A DNA stretch of 64,000 nt. Source: Argopecten irradians (lineage: Eukaryota; Mollusca; Bivalvia; Pectinida; Pectinidae). Where the stretch lies: positions 31,241,604 to 31,305,603 of the forward strand of contig NC_091138.1 of NCBI RefSeq assembly GCF_041381155.1, written 5' to 3'. This document shows positions 34,634 to 47,600 of the stretch, in pieces. Position numbers and translations under genes: made by a program. Below the pieces are notes generated by a model. The model saw nothing but the letters and a program-made list of their open reading frames with translations. It made no database searches and was not told the DNA's origin. Numbering within the stretch: position 1 is the first letter of the stretch; the number at the start of each line of letters is the position of its first letter.

Positions 34634-34930
34634 CTAAAAGTCATGCGCGGCGTTTGTATTTTTAACCCAGTTCAATGCAATAATTGCTTCGCGGCTCCGC
34701 TCTGTTGATTTTGTGAGATTTTCTCGACATGCATGGCTACATTGGAAAGTCCCTGGCGTATTGATGATAACTTCTCCCTGTCCTAGCGATACCAGTAATA
34801 GCCCAAATTTACATCCTTCATATAACTTATAACCTTCATTTAGAAATAGGATCTTTATCACACCGAAATAACGCATACCTTGATTGACTGCTAGTTCAGC
34901 AAACCGTAACACAGCCTCGCCCGATATATT
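34634..34930 (-). other. Unidentified open frame, possible exon or pseudogene
   Basis: An uninterrupted minus-strand frame reads VLRFAELAVNQGMRYFG, GYKLYEGCKFGLLLVSLGQG, then NTPGTFQCSHACRENL and ends NTNAAHDF-stop. The frame stays open upstream of its first ATG, so it could be a terminal exon. Composition is more protein-like than neighbouring frames, but I recognise no domain and saw no convincing acceptor. It abuts the MITE at 34319-34625. Confidence 0.3.
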
Positions 34931-36205
34931 ATATCATGTACATACATCTTCACTGCGTTTGATTCAGAGCGATATAAAATAAATAGCTATGCTATTATCG
35001 ACTTATTTTACGCGGAGAAGATATTTGCGATTTCATAAGGTCACGAAGATGATTCGTAAAAATAATAATAATAATTAAAAAAAAACAGAAATGCAAATAC
35101 ATGGTATAAAGATTTTTATGCAGTCAATTTATTACAATCATAATGTTACACTTTAATTAACATCGCGAAAAAAATAATCGCTAATACAGACACAAATTAT
35201 TTCTTGGATTCCACAGGAAGGTATTTCATGGATAGGCGTCCAAGGGGTTACAGATCCATTACATACACAAGTAATTCATTGTAAATACGGCCATGTTTCC
35301 TTGCAGATTGACCCGACATGATCCCTAGAAAGTAAAAGATCACCCAGACCAGCCAGACAAATACACAACTACCGAACCTTGAAACTATTCAAATTCCTTT
35401 CCTTTTGTTATTCACCGGCCTGTTTAAAGCTATTGTGCCTGCAGGACGGTGTTGGGCCGATTTCTGCACCAGGATTATTGTGTACCACTTATGAAACCAT
35501 ATATTGTAACATATGTTGAAGTTGGTCTCGGGCTCAAGGTGAAGCGCGGTGTAAAGATGACAAACTGATAACTTGTATTGTTTAGAACTGTTAAGTTCAT
35601 TATATAAGGTGTTTGTCACAAGTTTACAAAGCAAGGGTCATTTAAGTTGCATATGTGTAAACTCTATAAACTACTCGGTATACACATGCACTGTTCTTTC
35701 AATCTAATTAAAATTAGACTTGTTATTCCGCTCCACTACGATACCCTACGTTACGCTCCATTGCTGTTCTTTGATCTTACACGTGTAGGTAGAGTATCTG
35801 GTTAAAAGATAACTTGGATAACTTTAAAATGTTACAAGATAATTTGCTTTGTGTTTCAAAAGAGTGTCGTCTGCTCAATGTAACATTCATCCATATTCAG
35901 GTCAGATCATGGTTATTTTTATGACAAAATTGCTTTATGATTTCAACGGTATAATTATAACGTTTAATAACAACAAGATAATAGTTACGACGCATTCTAT
36001 ACACAATCTATTGAAATATATTGAATAATTATCTTGATAGGATGATAAAGTAAATTCTGAAGCCATTACATGTTCCAATTACAACCAAAATTGAATTATG
36101 AAAGTCCTAAATGAGGAATTTTTGGTGGCTTAATGTGACGAATTATACACGTCCTCAATGCATCATATAGGCGTACGTACAATGTAGTTGCCTGCTCTCA
36201 TTGCT
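34931..36205. other. Intergenic; dispersed repeat near 35.7 kb
   Basis: AATTAAAATTAGACTTGTTA and TTCCGCTCCAC at about 35706-35735 match, inverted, the 61.62-61.68 kb region, so this is an interspersed repeat. The minus-strand frame 35634-35389 is not convincing. Confidence 0.45.
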
Positions 36206-36405
36206 TACTCGGAGTTCCAGAGGTTACTATCAATGCCGTTATACCCACCCCTGAACTATAGCATAGTATTATTAAAAGCATTTCAAACGAAAACATCTTG
36301 CCAATGATAGGCCTACATAGACTTCATTCAGCGATTTTCAGAGAGCGACGCCCTAGGTTATGTACAGTACAGTGTACCGTTATTTAAGTCTTTTGATTCC
36401 ATAGT
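36206..36405 (+). mobile_element. Decayed long-TIR MITE (copy 3)
   Basis: Retains GGAGTTCCAGAGGTTACTAT, ACCCCTGAACTAT, AGAGAGCGACGCC and AGTGTACCGTTAT in family order. The right end is missing. Confidence 0.6.
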
Positions 36406-36839
36406 TTTGTGACTGATTAATAATAAAGATCATAATTCTATACAACGATGCACTGTTTTAAATGGGGATCTGATAGTGACCAATAAAGGATTATGGTCAG
36501 ATCACTCTAATATCTACTGTAATCCACTCAATTTAGGCGAGATTCAAACGAAATATCGCGCGAACGTGAATTCAAATTTTTGCGCACATAATTGAATGAA
36601 TGTGAAAATGTATATGAATGCATGAATGTCAGAATGAATCCTTGATCGCAATTCATATATTCACGAATATGTTGACATTAACGAAGACGTGAAATAGTAT
36701 ACGCGATAACACACCGAGTTACATTATATGCAAATAAAATTGCGGTGTACGAACCTTTTATGGCGGTTCATGCATATACTGTTATCGATTGTCATACAAA
36801 TCGTAATGTACTGTAATCATGAAGGAATACAAAGATTTA

Positions 36840-37222
36840 AGATGCTCCAACACTGACAAATGGTATTTTTTCTCTATCAAAAACAAGAGCAGACCATTAA
36901 GAATTTTCTTCATTTAGTTAAGTTACTTATTTTACACCATTACCAACATTGAAAAGTTTGATCTTTTTATTTTACTTCAAGATAAAATTTAAAAAAATAA
37001 TTAATTGCATCCCGAAAAAATCCGTGGCACTATGTCCTATATGGAATGCAATACTAATTGTGCATGCACCGAAAGCAAAATAAACTATTTTACAAGTATA
37101 TTATTTTTTGTGTTAATCAGACATATTTACACCATTAAACACCAATTATTGTACAAATAATTAACACCAATTATTGTACAAATAATTGGTATCATTTATT
37201 CTCTATCGGCAGTGGAGCAACT
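36840..37222 (+). mobile_element. AGATGCTCC MITE, full-length copy
   Basis: Starts TTTAAGATGCTCCAACACTG and ends CAGTGGAGCAACT followed by TTAA. A roughly 25-base internal duplication (ACACCAATTATTGTACAAAT) lies at 37138-37187 and is unique to this copy. Confidence 0.8.
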
Positions 37223-37639
37223 TTAACTCTTACCGGTCGCTGTTCTACCGCCATAATAACAACATCTTCAATCACAATTGAGAGAAAAAAAATAAATGAA
37301 AGGTACAAAAGTAATATAACCATGTTCTCTTAGAAAAAATAACATAATAGCGAAAGCTTCATTGTTCATGTAACAGGTCAACAGACCGAAATGAGAAAAA
37401 AATGTTTGTCATCCTTAAAGGGTAACGATGTCTTATTAAATATGCATCTCTTTGATCCGCTTGTAGTTTTCCTCCACATATAATTTCAGTCTTTAAAACT
37501 CACCATTCTCTGATGGTTGGTGGTCATACCGTTCGTCGGAGATTACTGAGATACAATGGACGCTTCTTCTTGTGTAGCTGGTTGTAACGGTATGGTTACT
37601 CTGCGATTTCCTGCGTTTTAACAGGACAGACTGAATTAG

Positions 37640-40530
37640 GGAAGTGTGCTTTTCCAGGTTGTATTCTGTCGTGACTTGAAAGAGTCCAAAGTTTTCGCGT
37701 TGATCACCGTAGATGATAGATTGATGCAGTTTTCAATGACACGGTTCGAAAACGAATTTTCACACACCTTTATCTGTTTCTAAAACTTTTTTTTGTATTA
37801 GCTTGCTTCCATGTCCTCTAGTATTTTTATCATTTCGTCTTAAGACTTTATCTGGAATATTGTTTACTGTTCCGTTGCAGATCTTGAATAAGTGTCAGCT
37901 ATAAGACTTTATCTGGAATATTGTTTATTGTTCCGTTGTAGATCTTGAATAAGTGTCAGCTATAAGACTTTATCTGGAATATTGTTTACTGTTCCGTTGT
38001 AGATCTTGAATAAGTGTCAGCTATAAGACTTTATCTGGAATATTGTTTACTGTTCCGTTGTAGATCTTGAATAAGTGTCGGCTATAAGACTTTATCTGGA
38101 ATATTGTTTTCTGTTCCGTTGTAGATATTGAATAAGTGTCAGCTATAAGACTTTATCTGGAATATTGTTTACTGTTCCGTTGTAGATCTTGAATAAGTGT
38201 CGGCTATACGACTTTATCTGGAATATTGTTTTCTGTTCCTTTGTAGATCTTGAATAAGTGTCAGCTATAAGACTTTATCTGGAATATTGTTTACTGTTCC
38301 GTTGCAGATCTTGAATAAGTGTCAGCTATAAGACTTTATCTGGAATATTGTTTATTGTTCCGTTGTAGATCTTGAATAAGTGTCAGCTATAAGACTTTAT
38401 CTGGAATATTGTTTACTGTTCCGTTGTAGATCTTGAATAAGTGTCAGCTATACGACTTTATCTGGAATATTGTTTACTGTTCCGTTGTAGATCTTGAAGA
38501 AGTGTCGGCTATAAGACTTTATCTGGAATATTGTTTTCTGTTCCGTTGTAGATATTGAATAAGTGTCAGCTATAAGACTTTATCTGGAATATTGTTTACT
38601 GTTCCGTTGTAGATCTTGAATAAGTGTCGGCTATAAGACTTTATCTGGAATATTGTTTTCTGTTCCGTTGTAGATATTGAATAAGTGTCAGCTATAAGAC
38701 TTTATCTGGAATATTGTTTACTGTTCCTTTGTAGATCTTGAATAAGTGTCAGCTATAAGACTTTATCTGGAATATTGTTTACTGTTCCGTTGTAGATCTT
38801 GAATAAGTGTCAGCTATAAGACTTTATCTGGAATATTGTTTACTGTTCCGTTGTAGATCTTGAATAAGTGTCGGCTATAAGACTTTATCTGGAATATTGT
38901 TTTCTGTTCCGTTGTAGATATTGAATAAGTGTCAGCTATAAGACTTTATCTGGAATATTGTTTACTGTTCCGTTGTAGATCTTGAATAAGTGTCAGCTAT
39001 AAGACTTTATCTGGAATATTGTTTACTGTTCCTTTGTAGATCTTGAATAAGTGTCAGCTATAAGACTTTATCTGGAATATTGTTTACTGTTCCGTTGTAG
39101 ATCTTGAATAAGTGTCAGCTATAAGACTTTATCTGGAATATTGTTTACTGTTCCGTTGTAGATCTTGAATAAGTGTCGGCTATAAGACTTTATCTGGAAT
39201 ATTGTTTTCTGTTCCGTTGTAGATATTGAATAAGTGTCAGCTATAAGACTTTATCTGGAATATTGTTTACTGTTCCGTTGTAGATCTTGAATAAGTGTCA
39301 GCTATAAGACTTTATCTGGAATATTGTTTACTGTTCCGTTGTAGATCTTGAATAAGTGTCGGCTATAAGACTTTATCTGGAATATTGTTTTCTGTTCCGT
39401 TGTAGATATTGAATAAGTGTCAGCTATAAGACTTTATCTAAAATATTGTTTACTGTTCCGTTGCAGATCTTGAATAAGTGTCAGCTATAAGACTTTATCT
39501 GGAATATTGTTTATTGTTCCGTTGTAGATCTTGAATAAGTGTCAGCTATAAGACTTTATCTGGAATATTGTTTACTGTTCCGTTGTAGATCTTGAATAAG
39601 TGTCAGCTATAAGACTTTATCTGGAATATTGTTTATTGTTCCGTTGTAGATCTTGAAGAAGTGTCGGCTATAAGACTTTATCTGGAATATTGTTTTCTGT
39701 TCCGTTGTAGATATTGAATAAGTGTCAGCTATAAGACTTTATCTGGAATATTGTTTACTGTTCCGTTGTAGATCTTGAATAAGTGTCGGCTATAAGACTT
39801 TATCTGGAATATTGTTTTCTGTTCCGTTGTAGATATTGAATAAGTGTCAGCTATAAGACTTTATCTGGAATATTGTTTACTGTTCCTTTGTAGATCTTGA
39901 ATAAGTGTCAGCTATAAGACTTTATCTGGAATATTGTTTTCTGTTCCGTTGTAGATCTTGAATAAGTGTCAGCTATAAGACTTTATCTGGAATATTGTTT
40001 AATATTCCGTTGTAGATCTTGAATAAGTGTCAGCTATAAGACTTTATCTGGAATATTGTTTACTGTTCCGTTGTAGATATTGAATAAGTGTCAGCTATAA
40101 GACTTTATCTGGAATATTGTTTAATATTCCGTTGTAGATCTTGAATAAGTGTCAGCTATAAAACATTATCTGGAATATTGTTTAATATTCCGTTGTAGAT
40201 CTTGAAAAAGTGTCAGCTATAAGACTTTATCTGGAATATTGTTTATTGTTCCATTGTAGATCTTGAATAAGTGTCGGCTATTTCACGTCTTTACTCTGAA
40301 GATGGTAAACTAAGGCTTTTAAGACATTCCTTGTTGTTAAGATCCCAAAGTTCTGACACAATTCTGGTGGCACGGCGTTGTACATATATACATCTCTGTC
40401 TTTCTTGAAGACAGGAATCAATCAGATGCACAGTATTCAAGATGCGCTCGTGCAAGCTGAGTAAAATATTCTTATACTTGTAGAAAGTTTTAGATATCAG
40501 ACCTTTTCGCCTGTATGTTATGAAAGACAT
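37640..40530 (-). mobile_element. LINE ORF2 C-terminal fragment split by a tandem array
   Basis: Read leftwards on the minus strand, 40530-40297 encodes a post-RT region: RAHLEYC, YVQRRATRIVSELWDL, then ECLKSLSLPS. The right edge of the array continues RHLFKIYNGTINNIPDKVL. The left edge of the array continues PDKVLRRNDKNTRGHGSKL and, after a frameshift in an A8 tract near 37795, ENSFSNRVIENCINLSS and NAKTLDSFKSRQNTTW-stop. This order (RRAT, KI.NG, NTRGH..KL, FS.RV, NAKTL.SFK) is the usual LINE C-terminus. The RT core is absent. Confidence 0.85.
37839..40281. repeat. 61-bp satellite array, ~40 copies
   Basis: Strict 61-base period (each 60-base line shifts by one). The unit contains AAGACTTTATCTGGAATATT, GTTCCGTTGTAGATCTTGAA and AAGTGTCAGCTAT. 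Variants: GTTTACTG / GTTTTCTG / GTTTATTG, GATCTTG / GATATTG, CAGCT / CGGCT. A seven-unit block recurs. On the minus strand one unit encodes LFKIYNGTVNNIPDKVL of the host LINE. Confidence 0.97.
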
Positions 40531-41638
40531 TAACATTTGATAAAGTCAATCAATTCTTTACCCATAATACTATCCATCAAACCGTAAGTAAAGATAATAG
40601 TGTGGGTACACATCGGTAGATATGAAATCACATTAGGGCATATACAATGACAAAAATCAAACAACAGCAACAAAAATGAAGCAATATTGCCATACTTAAT
40701 ATGTGGCTTATCGGAAATTGGCTTTCTATAAGTTGACAACTTGCTCCCGAACCCAATGTATATATCAAATACAACCAAATGCATCAAAATTAAATATGTT
40801 TCCCTTAAATGGAGTAAGGGTACACAATTCAATAACATTTCTTTCATAAAGACCATGATACATGAAGTTTTGAAATCATGATATACCCTTTAATCAATGC
40901 TGTATGGAACTTCATTTGTCGAAATAAGTTGATGCGCCAAGTAAATTCGTCAGTGATGCAACGTGGTCCGTAATGGCAAGTTTAAAGACGGGTCAAACTT
41001 AGAAATAGACCAAACGAACGAAGTTATATTTAACCTGTTAGTGTGTAGAAAGGAAAGGCTTAAAAGCAAATAATCAGCCAGATGTCAACATTTACTTCTA
41101 CATATCTCCTTTCACCTAACAATCAGCGTACGATAAACCATTTCGTTGATGCTTTCATATCTGCATGTGTGTGCTGAAATAATGAGTGATAATAATCAGA
41201 TGCCAATGGCTGGAAATACTCTAAAATAAAGTATATATTGTTATAAGATGTCCATCGTTGAATGCTTGTAAGTCTGATGGCATATCAGCTACAGATTCCG
41301 TATGTCTGCGTTAAAAGGGGAGTTGGTAAATCTACCTCATCAACCTTCGGGAATTACATTATAGAAAGAGTGCAAACCAAGTGTGTTGCATACGATTGTT
41401 ATATACCACCCGGTAATAGATATTCAGTCAATCATGGTTCTGTCACGCCTAGACACAATTTGCCCCGACACCGGGCGGTATGCTTGTCATTGACACCCAG
41501 TTAATGCTATATAGTTTCGTAGGCAGTCACCCGTACGTCTTACTAAGCCACGGTGAGTGTGGGTCGGTGGCAGAATTTCTCTTCCTTGTGTTAGTAACGG
41601 GTGTGGACATATAGACCATTCCATTGATGCTGACCACA
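40531..41638. other. Region upstream of the lectin gene
   Basis: Must contain the promoter and 5' UTR of the C-type lectin gene near its right end. No TATA box is obvious. The open frames at 40856-40530 (minus) and 41262-41504 (plus) show no recognisable domains. Confidence 0.4.
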
Positions 41639-41668
41639 ATGTCATGGTCAGGGCTTCTGGCACTGCAG
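41639..41668 (+). CDS. Lectin gene exon 1 (start of signal peptide)
   Basis: ATG at 41639 encodes MSWSGLLALQ, then donor CAG|GTAAGT. Joined to exon 2 it makes a convincing hydrophobic signal peptide, which is the reason for choosing this start. The next intron is about 9.6 kb. Confidence 0.7.
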
Positions 41669-44600
41669 GTAAGTTGACAAAATGCTTTAATCAAGTTGTA
41701 TTCGAGAAAAGGTGTGTAATTGCATCGATCTAATTAAGCTAACATATATATGGGTGGGGTCAATATCACGTGTGCATTTGGATATGGCTTCCTGGTTATA
41801 AAACATTATATTTAGTTTATTTTGTAATATTTTATTTTTGTTGATATTTTTTTCTGATGTTGATGAAAAATGAATTTGCTTAAAGATTGCATGATATTCA
41901 CAGCCTACTTTCACTCTAATAATTTTTTTTCTTATGGGTGTGTCAAAGATCTATTATTTCTTTCTTAGCAAAGGACTCCGGTGATGACAATCATTAAAAC
42001 GATTTTTGCATATTTGACAATTATTACAATGGCCTTGTCATATGGCTATATACTAGACTGCCTATTTTACTTCGTAGTAATCGATTTGGTAACAGGTTTG
42101 ATGCTCAGGTATATGGAACACCTGTAACGGATACCCTAGTGCTTCTTCAATGATAAATTAGTGATGCCTCACTTTACAACTAACGTCTTCTGTGCATAGA
42201 TTAAGGCAAAGGTTGCTTGTGACAGATCTTGACGTTGGATAAGATAAGTAAACAATACGAAAATGTTCAAATCAGTCGTCCTAACCATTGGGATATCCTA
42301 ACGTGTGGTAGAATAGAGGCAAGTGTGTTCATTCAACCGGAACGTAATGTTTACACTGTTGCTTATATAAACGTGTGTGTCTATTGTTATTCCGCATATA
42401 TGTACTGACTTAAGTCACTGTCGGTATGGGTGGAGCATTAAAACATTCTAAAGACAGTCCTGATCGTGTCTGCGAAGGAACACGCCCCTGTAGTTGATCC
42501 ATGGTTTAATGGGTTACGTTTTATACGCCGTACTTTGAGGCAAAAATGCACTGTCAATAGCGTTGTTCGGGCACACCCTTAATGACCCAGCGTGATTTTC
42601 TGAGAAACCAACGTGACAATTTTGCTATGGGTGATGGTTTATGGTGCCACTTCACTGATTTCAATTTTTATTTTTTTTTTATTTTTACGATAGGAAAATA
42701 TATGCAGGGATTACTTACACTTACAATACAACATTTCTTATTATAACAAATAAGGCTTTCTCGTAGATCTTATAGTTTTCATAAGTGCTATAAGAATAAA
42801 AAATAACAGTAACAAAAACAGGGGGCCAACTCAATGAAAATGGATTTTTCATACATTTTTCGTATTTTGTGGATGGACTGATGAATATGTAAAACATGTT
42901 ATTTTTCAGAAAAAACGAGATTTGAAAAATTATCAAAAAATCGGGATATTTAAATCTTTGTTTTATAGTAAATATCCCGATTTTTAAATAATTTTTCAAA
43001 TCTCGTATTTCTGGAAAAAAATCATATGACTTACATGTATATACAAAAAATGTATGACAACATCCATTTTCATTGAGTTGTGTAACAATACTGTATATAG
43101 TATTACGGTTTAGCATGCTCGGATGAGTTTAAATCTTCATGAAATTACAGCTGAGCCTATGTACAGGTGGATTATAGGGCATTGAATCTGTCATAAGTGG
43201 TATGGTATTACCAAAAGAACTGAGAGTCCATGCGTAACTATACATTGTCGTAAATGACCTCACATTAAGTTCAACCGCGTGATTCTTGCCCAATCTTATA
43301 TAATGCACAATAGCATATTGTGGAATGTGACAGTGGGATTAACGGTTCAATAGCAATTAGTTTCCTTTATAAACACTATAGTAAATAATACGACTTAGCT
43401 CTAATTCAAGATGATATGTTATATGAACAACCTATCTAGTTTTCGACATGCAAAAGTATATTTATTTGATATTAAATTTATATTGTGTGTCATAATTTCC
43501 ATAAAGACGAATCAAGAAAAGCATTTCATATGTTTTTCACCCCTAGAAATTACCAGCATTTTTAGAATCGGAATACTAACGGTGCGAAAGGTTAAATTTT
43601 ACAGAAATAACTCAAATAAGAGCTCAAAATGAAAAAAATGCCAAAACACATTTTGAATACGTATGGTCAGACCATGAAGCCAATTACAAACAGGTGTCTT
43701 CAATTTCATTTTTAAATGTTTTGCGGTGATATTTATGATTTTTAGGGCTTTTCACTATTTGTGAAAAGACCTATTGTTTTCGTTAAGTTTCTTATTAGGG
43801 CTTTTCACTTTTTGGTGAAAAGACCTATTGTTTTCGTTAAGTTTCTTATTCTTCTTATTATTATTATTCTTATTATTCTTCTTCCTGTTTTTGTGAACGC
43901 TCTCTCGGTCAAACGGTAACACACAGGTTAAAAATGATTTCAGTATGTTTTAACCAAACATCTGAAGGTGTTCCATGAACAAAATTAAGTAGGTCAAAAA
44001 TTCCAAAATGGCCGCCATGACGTAAAACCTTAAAACCACAAAAACTGCTTTAACTCAAAAAATATGAAAGCTATTGCAAATCTGAAGGTATTTTATTGTA
44101 GGGAATGAACATATCTAACTTTTACCCATGACATGTTTCCACAAAATATGTCTTGTTAAAAAGCTCGCTAGAGGTCAAAGTTTACAAAAAAGTGACTATT
44201 TTTAGAATTTTTTTTATTATTCAATTTTTTCCAAATTTTTTCCATTGCATCGATGCAGTATCTCATTCTGAAGGCTTTGATGTCTTCAAATTAAAAATTA
44301 GTCCACTAAATAATTTTTTATGACGTAATTAATATTTAACTAAGATTTTTTTTTCAAATTTCGACAATTATATTTTAAACATCTCCTCTGATTCCACCAG
44401 TGCAATCAAGCCCAAACGCACTACAAATCTTCCACTTGTCACCGTGACCAATTCTTGTTAATATGGTGTTGATTCAAATTCAAATATGGCCGCAATGACG
44501 GCACTTCCGGTTTAACCTAGACATCCATAACTCGTTAACCACTGAGCCAATTCCTTTCATGTTTTTGTATGTTATGTAGAATAGCATACTGAGAAACTTT

Positions 44601-47600
44601 GTAATTGTAGATTTTTCTCTAAAATGTCAACTTCCGAATGATCATTGACTCATAATGGAAATTCGCCATTTTCGGTGAAAATCACGAAAAAAATCTTCTT
44701 GTCAAGTTCTACATAGTATAGAGGCTTCATGATTAGCATGAAGTAAGCTTAGGTAGTTGACTATCGGGTTTGAAAAAATAAACGAGCTTGACCGTCATCC
44801 AAGGTCACAGAGTGCGTGTGATTGTAGAGTTATGAAAATAATCCTGTGAAAATTCAGCTCATTGAGACAGCCGTAGCTCGTTAACCACACAGCCAATTAC
44901 TTTCATTTTTGGATATGTTATGTAGAATCAAAAATGAAACAATTAGTTTTGTATCATTTTTCTGTTAAACGTCAACTTCCGGTTGGAAATAAGGGACAAA
45001 GTTCAAAAATGCAATTTTTTGACAAAATCATTAAAAAATCTTCTCCTCAATTTCTAGAAGGCCTAGAGACCTAATATTAAGCATGGAGCATGCTGACATA
45101 AATGCCTACCAAGTTTGTTAATGTGATTGACCTTGACCTATATCAAAGGGCACTCGGGCTAACAATCCTAAAATCTTCAAATGACTTATTGTAAAGTTCT
45201 GAAAGGCCTAAGACCTGGTATTAGACTTTTGGTATGTTGAAACTTATAAGCACTACCAAGTGTGTTATGAATGACCTTGAACGGAGTAGCTTTTAGGTGA
45301 AAAGCCCGTCAAATTGTCCCGGTGACAATTTCTAGTTCTTATTATTATTATTATTCTTCTTCCTGTTTTTGTGAACGCTCTATCGGTCAAACGGTAAGAC
45401 ATAGGATAAAAAAGATTTCAGTATGTTAAAACTGTGTATCAGAAGGTGATCCATGAACAAAATTAAGTAGGTCAAAATTTCCAAAATGGCCGCCATGACG
45501 TAAAACCTAAAAACACAAAATCTGCTATAATTCGAAAAGTATGAAAGCTATTTCAAATCTGAAGGTATTTTATTGTAGGAAATGGAAATATCTAACTTTT
45601 ACTCAATACATGTTTCCACAAAATATATCTCGTTAAAAAGCTCGCTATTAGGTCAAAGTTTACCAAAAATGACTATATTTAAAAATTTTTTTATTATTCA
45701 TTTTGTCCCCAACTTTTTTCAATACATCGATTCAGGATGTTATTTTGAAGGTTTTGATGTCTTCAAAAATAAAATTGGTCAACTAATTAATTTTTTATGA
45801 CGTAATTAATATTTAACTAAGAATTTTTTGCAAATTTCGACAATTATATTTTAAACATCTCCTCTGATTCCACCAGTCCGATCAAGCCCAAACACACACA
45901 AGATATTCCATTTATTACCGTGACTAATTCTTGTTAATATGGTGTTGATTCAAATTCAAATATGGCCGCAATGACGTCACTTCCGGTTTAGCCTAGACAG
46001 CCATAACTCGTTAACCACTGAGCCAATTTCTTTTATTTTTTTATATGTGATGTAGAATAGCATACTGAAAAACTTTGTAATCGTACATTTTTCTCTAAAA
46101 TGTCAACTTCTGGTTGTTTATTGACTCATAGTGCAAAATCGCCCTTTTCGGTGAAAATCACGAAAAAAATCTTCTTGTCAAGTTCTACATAGTATAAAGG
46201 CTTCATGTTTTGCATGCAGTAAGCTTAGGTAGTTGACTATCGGGTTTGAAAAAATAAACGAGCTTGCCCTTCATCCAAGGTCACAGAGTGCGTGTGATTG
46301 TAGAGTTCTGAAAATAATCCTGTAAAAATTCAGCTTATTGAGACAGCCGTAGCTCGTTAACCACAGAGCCAATTACTTTCATTTTTGGATATGTTATGTA
46401 GAATCAAAAATGAAACAATTCATTTCGTTACAACTTTTCTGTAAAACGTCAACTTCAGGTTGGAAATAAGGGACAAAGTTCAAAAGTGCAATTTTTCGAC
46501 AAAATCATTAAAAAATCTTCTTCTCAATTTCTAGAAGGCCTAGAGACCTAATATTAAGCAAAAAAGCATGCTGACATAAATGCCTACCAAGTTTGTTAAT
46601 TTGATTGACCTTGACCTATACCAAAGGGCACTCGGGCTAACAATCCTAAAATCTTCAAATGACTTATTGTAAAGTTCTGAAAGGCCTAAGACCTGGCATT
46701 GGACTTTTGGTACGTTGAAACTAAGCGCTACCAAGTGTTTTATAAATGACCTTGAACGAACTAGCTTTTAGGTGAAAAGCCCGTCAAATTGTCCCGGTGA
46801 CAATTTCTAGTTATATTTATAATTATAAAGTGACTTATGTGAATATTTTCATCTTCACACACACATACATATATGTATTAAGTATAAAACAAGGACTTTT
46901 ACAGTGCAAACATGTACTGTAACTAAAGTTTATAAGGCACCATATATTTTGTCTATACCTTTGAATTATTTCCATAACAATTCATCAAACTGTATGGTTC
47001 TCAATAGACAACTGAAAGGATAACTCGCTCAGCTATGGCATCTATAAGCTTAGGTAAATATCAGAAGATATAAATACTTGGTATAAGGTCCTCATTGGAC
47101 TCCAGAATAACGGAAGTAGTAAAACATTAATCTAATGTTATACCCAGACAATAGAATAAGAGTTAATAAAATATTTTTCATTTCAGTCAATTTTATAGAG
47201 CAAACAAAAGAATTTAGAAACAGATTAGGTCTACATATAATTTTCTTGTCTATAATCATATACAAAATGTTTTATATTCTTTTATTTCTAAACAACCGTC
47301 ATCCAGAGGGAGATATATAGAATTCAAACTGTATAAATGCCTCTTCTGACTGAGAGTCGCCAAGAGGCCAAAAATTTGTATAAGAAGGGACATATGTACT
47401 GTTTGAATTATATTCTTCAATCATATCTTTGATGTGTTTCTTTAGAAATCATCGAAGACGTTTACCTAATCAGTACAAACTTTTGACCAAGCGCTTGATG
47501 ACTTTTGCCCAATCACATTCCATGCACAGGAACTGACTCGAATTTCTAACCTCAGCATTGATATATATTTTGTATATATATAAATATATATATAAATTAT

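Noticed and set aside
37839..40281. CRISPR-like regular repeat array
   Set aside because: Repeats are directly adjacent with no unique spacers, the genome is eukaryotic, and the unit matches flanking LINE coding sequence.
41262..41504. 80-residue frame upstream of the lectin gene as an extra exon
   Set aside because: No domain similarity, no donor joining it in phase to exon 2; the ATG at 41639 gives a complete signal peptide.
42721..43116. 131-residue minus-strand protein
   Set aside because: It runs through both arms of a foldback element and has no recognisable domain.
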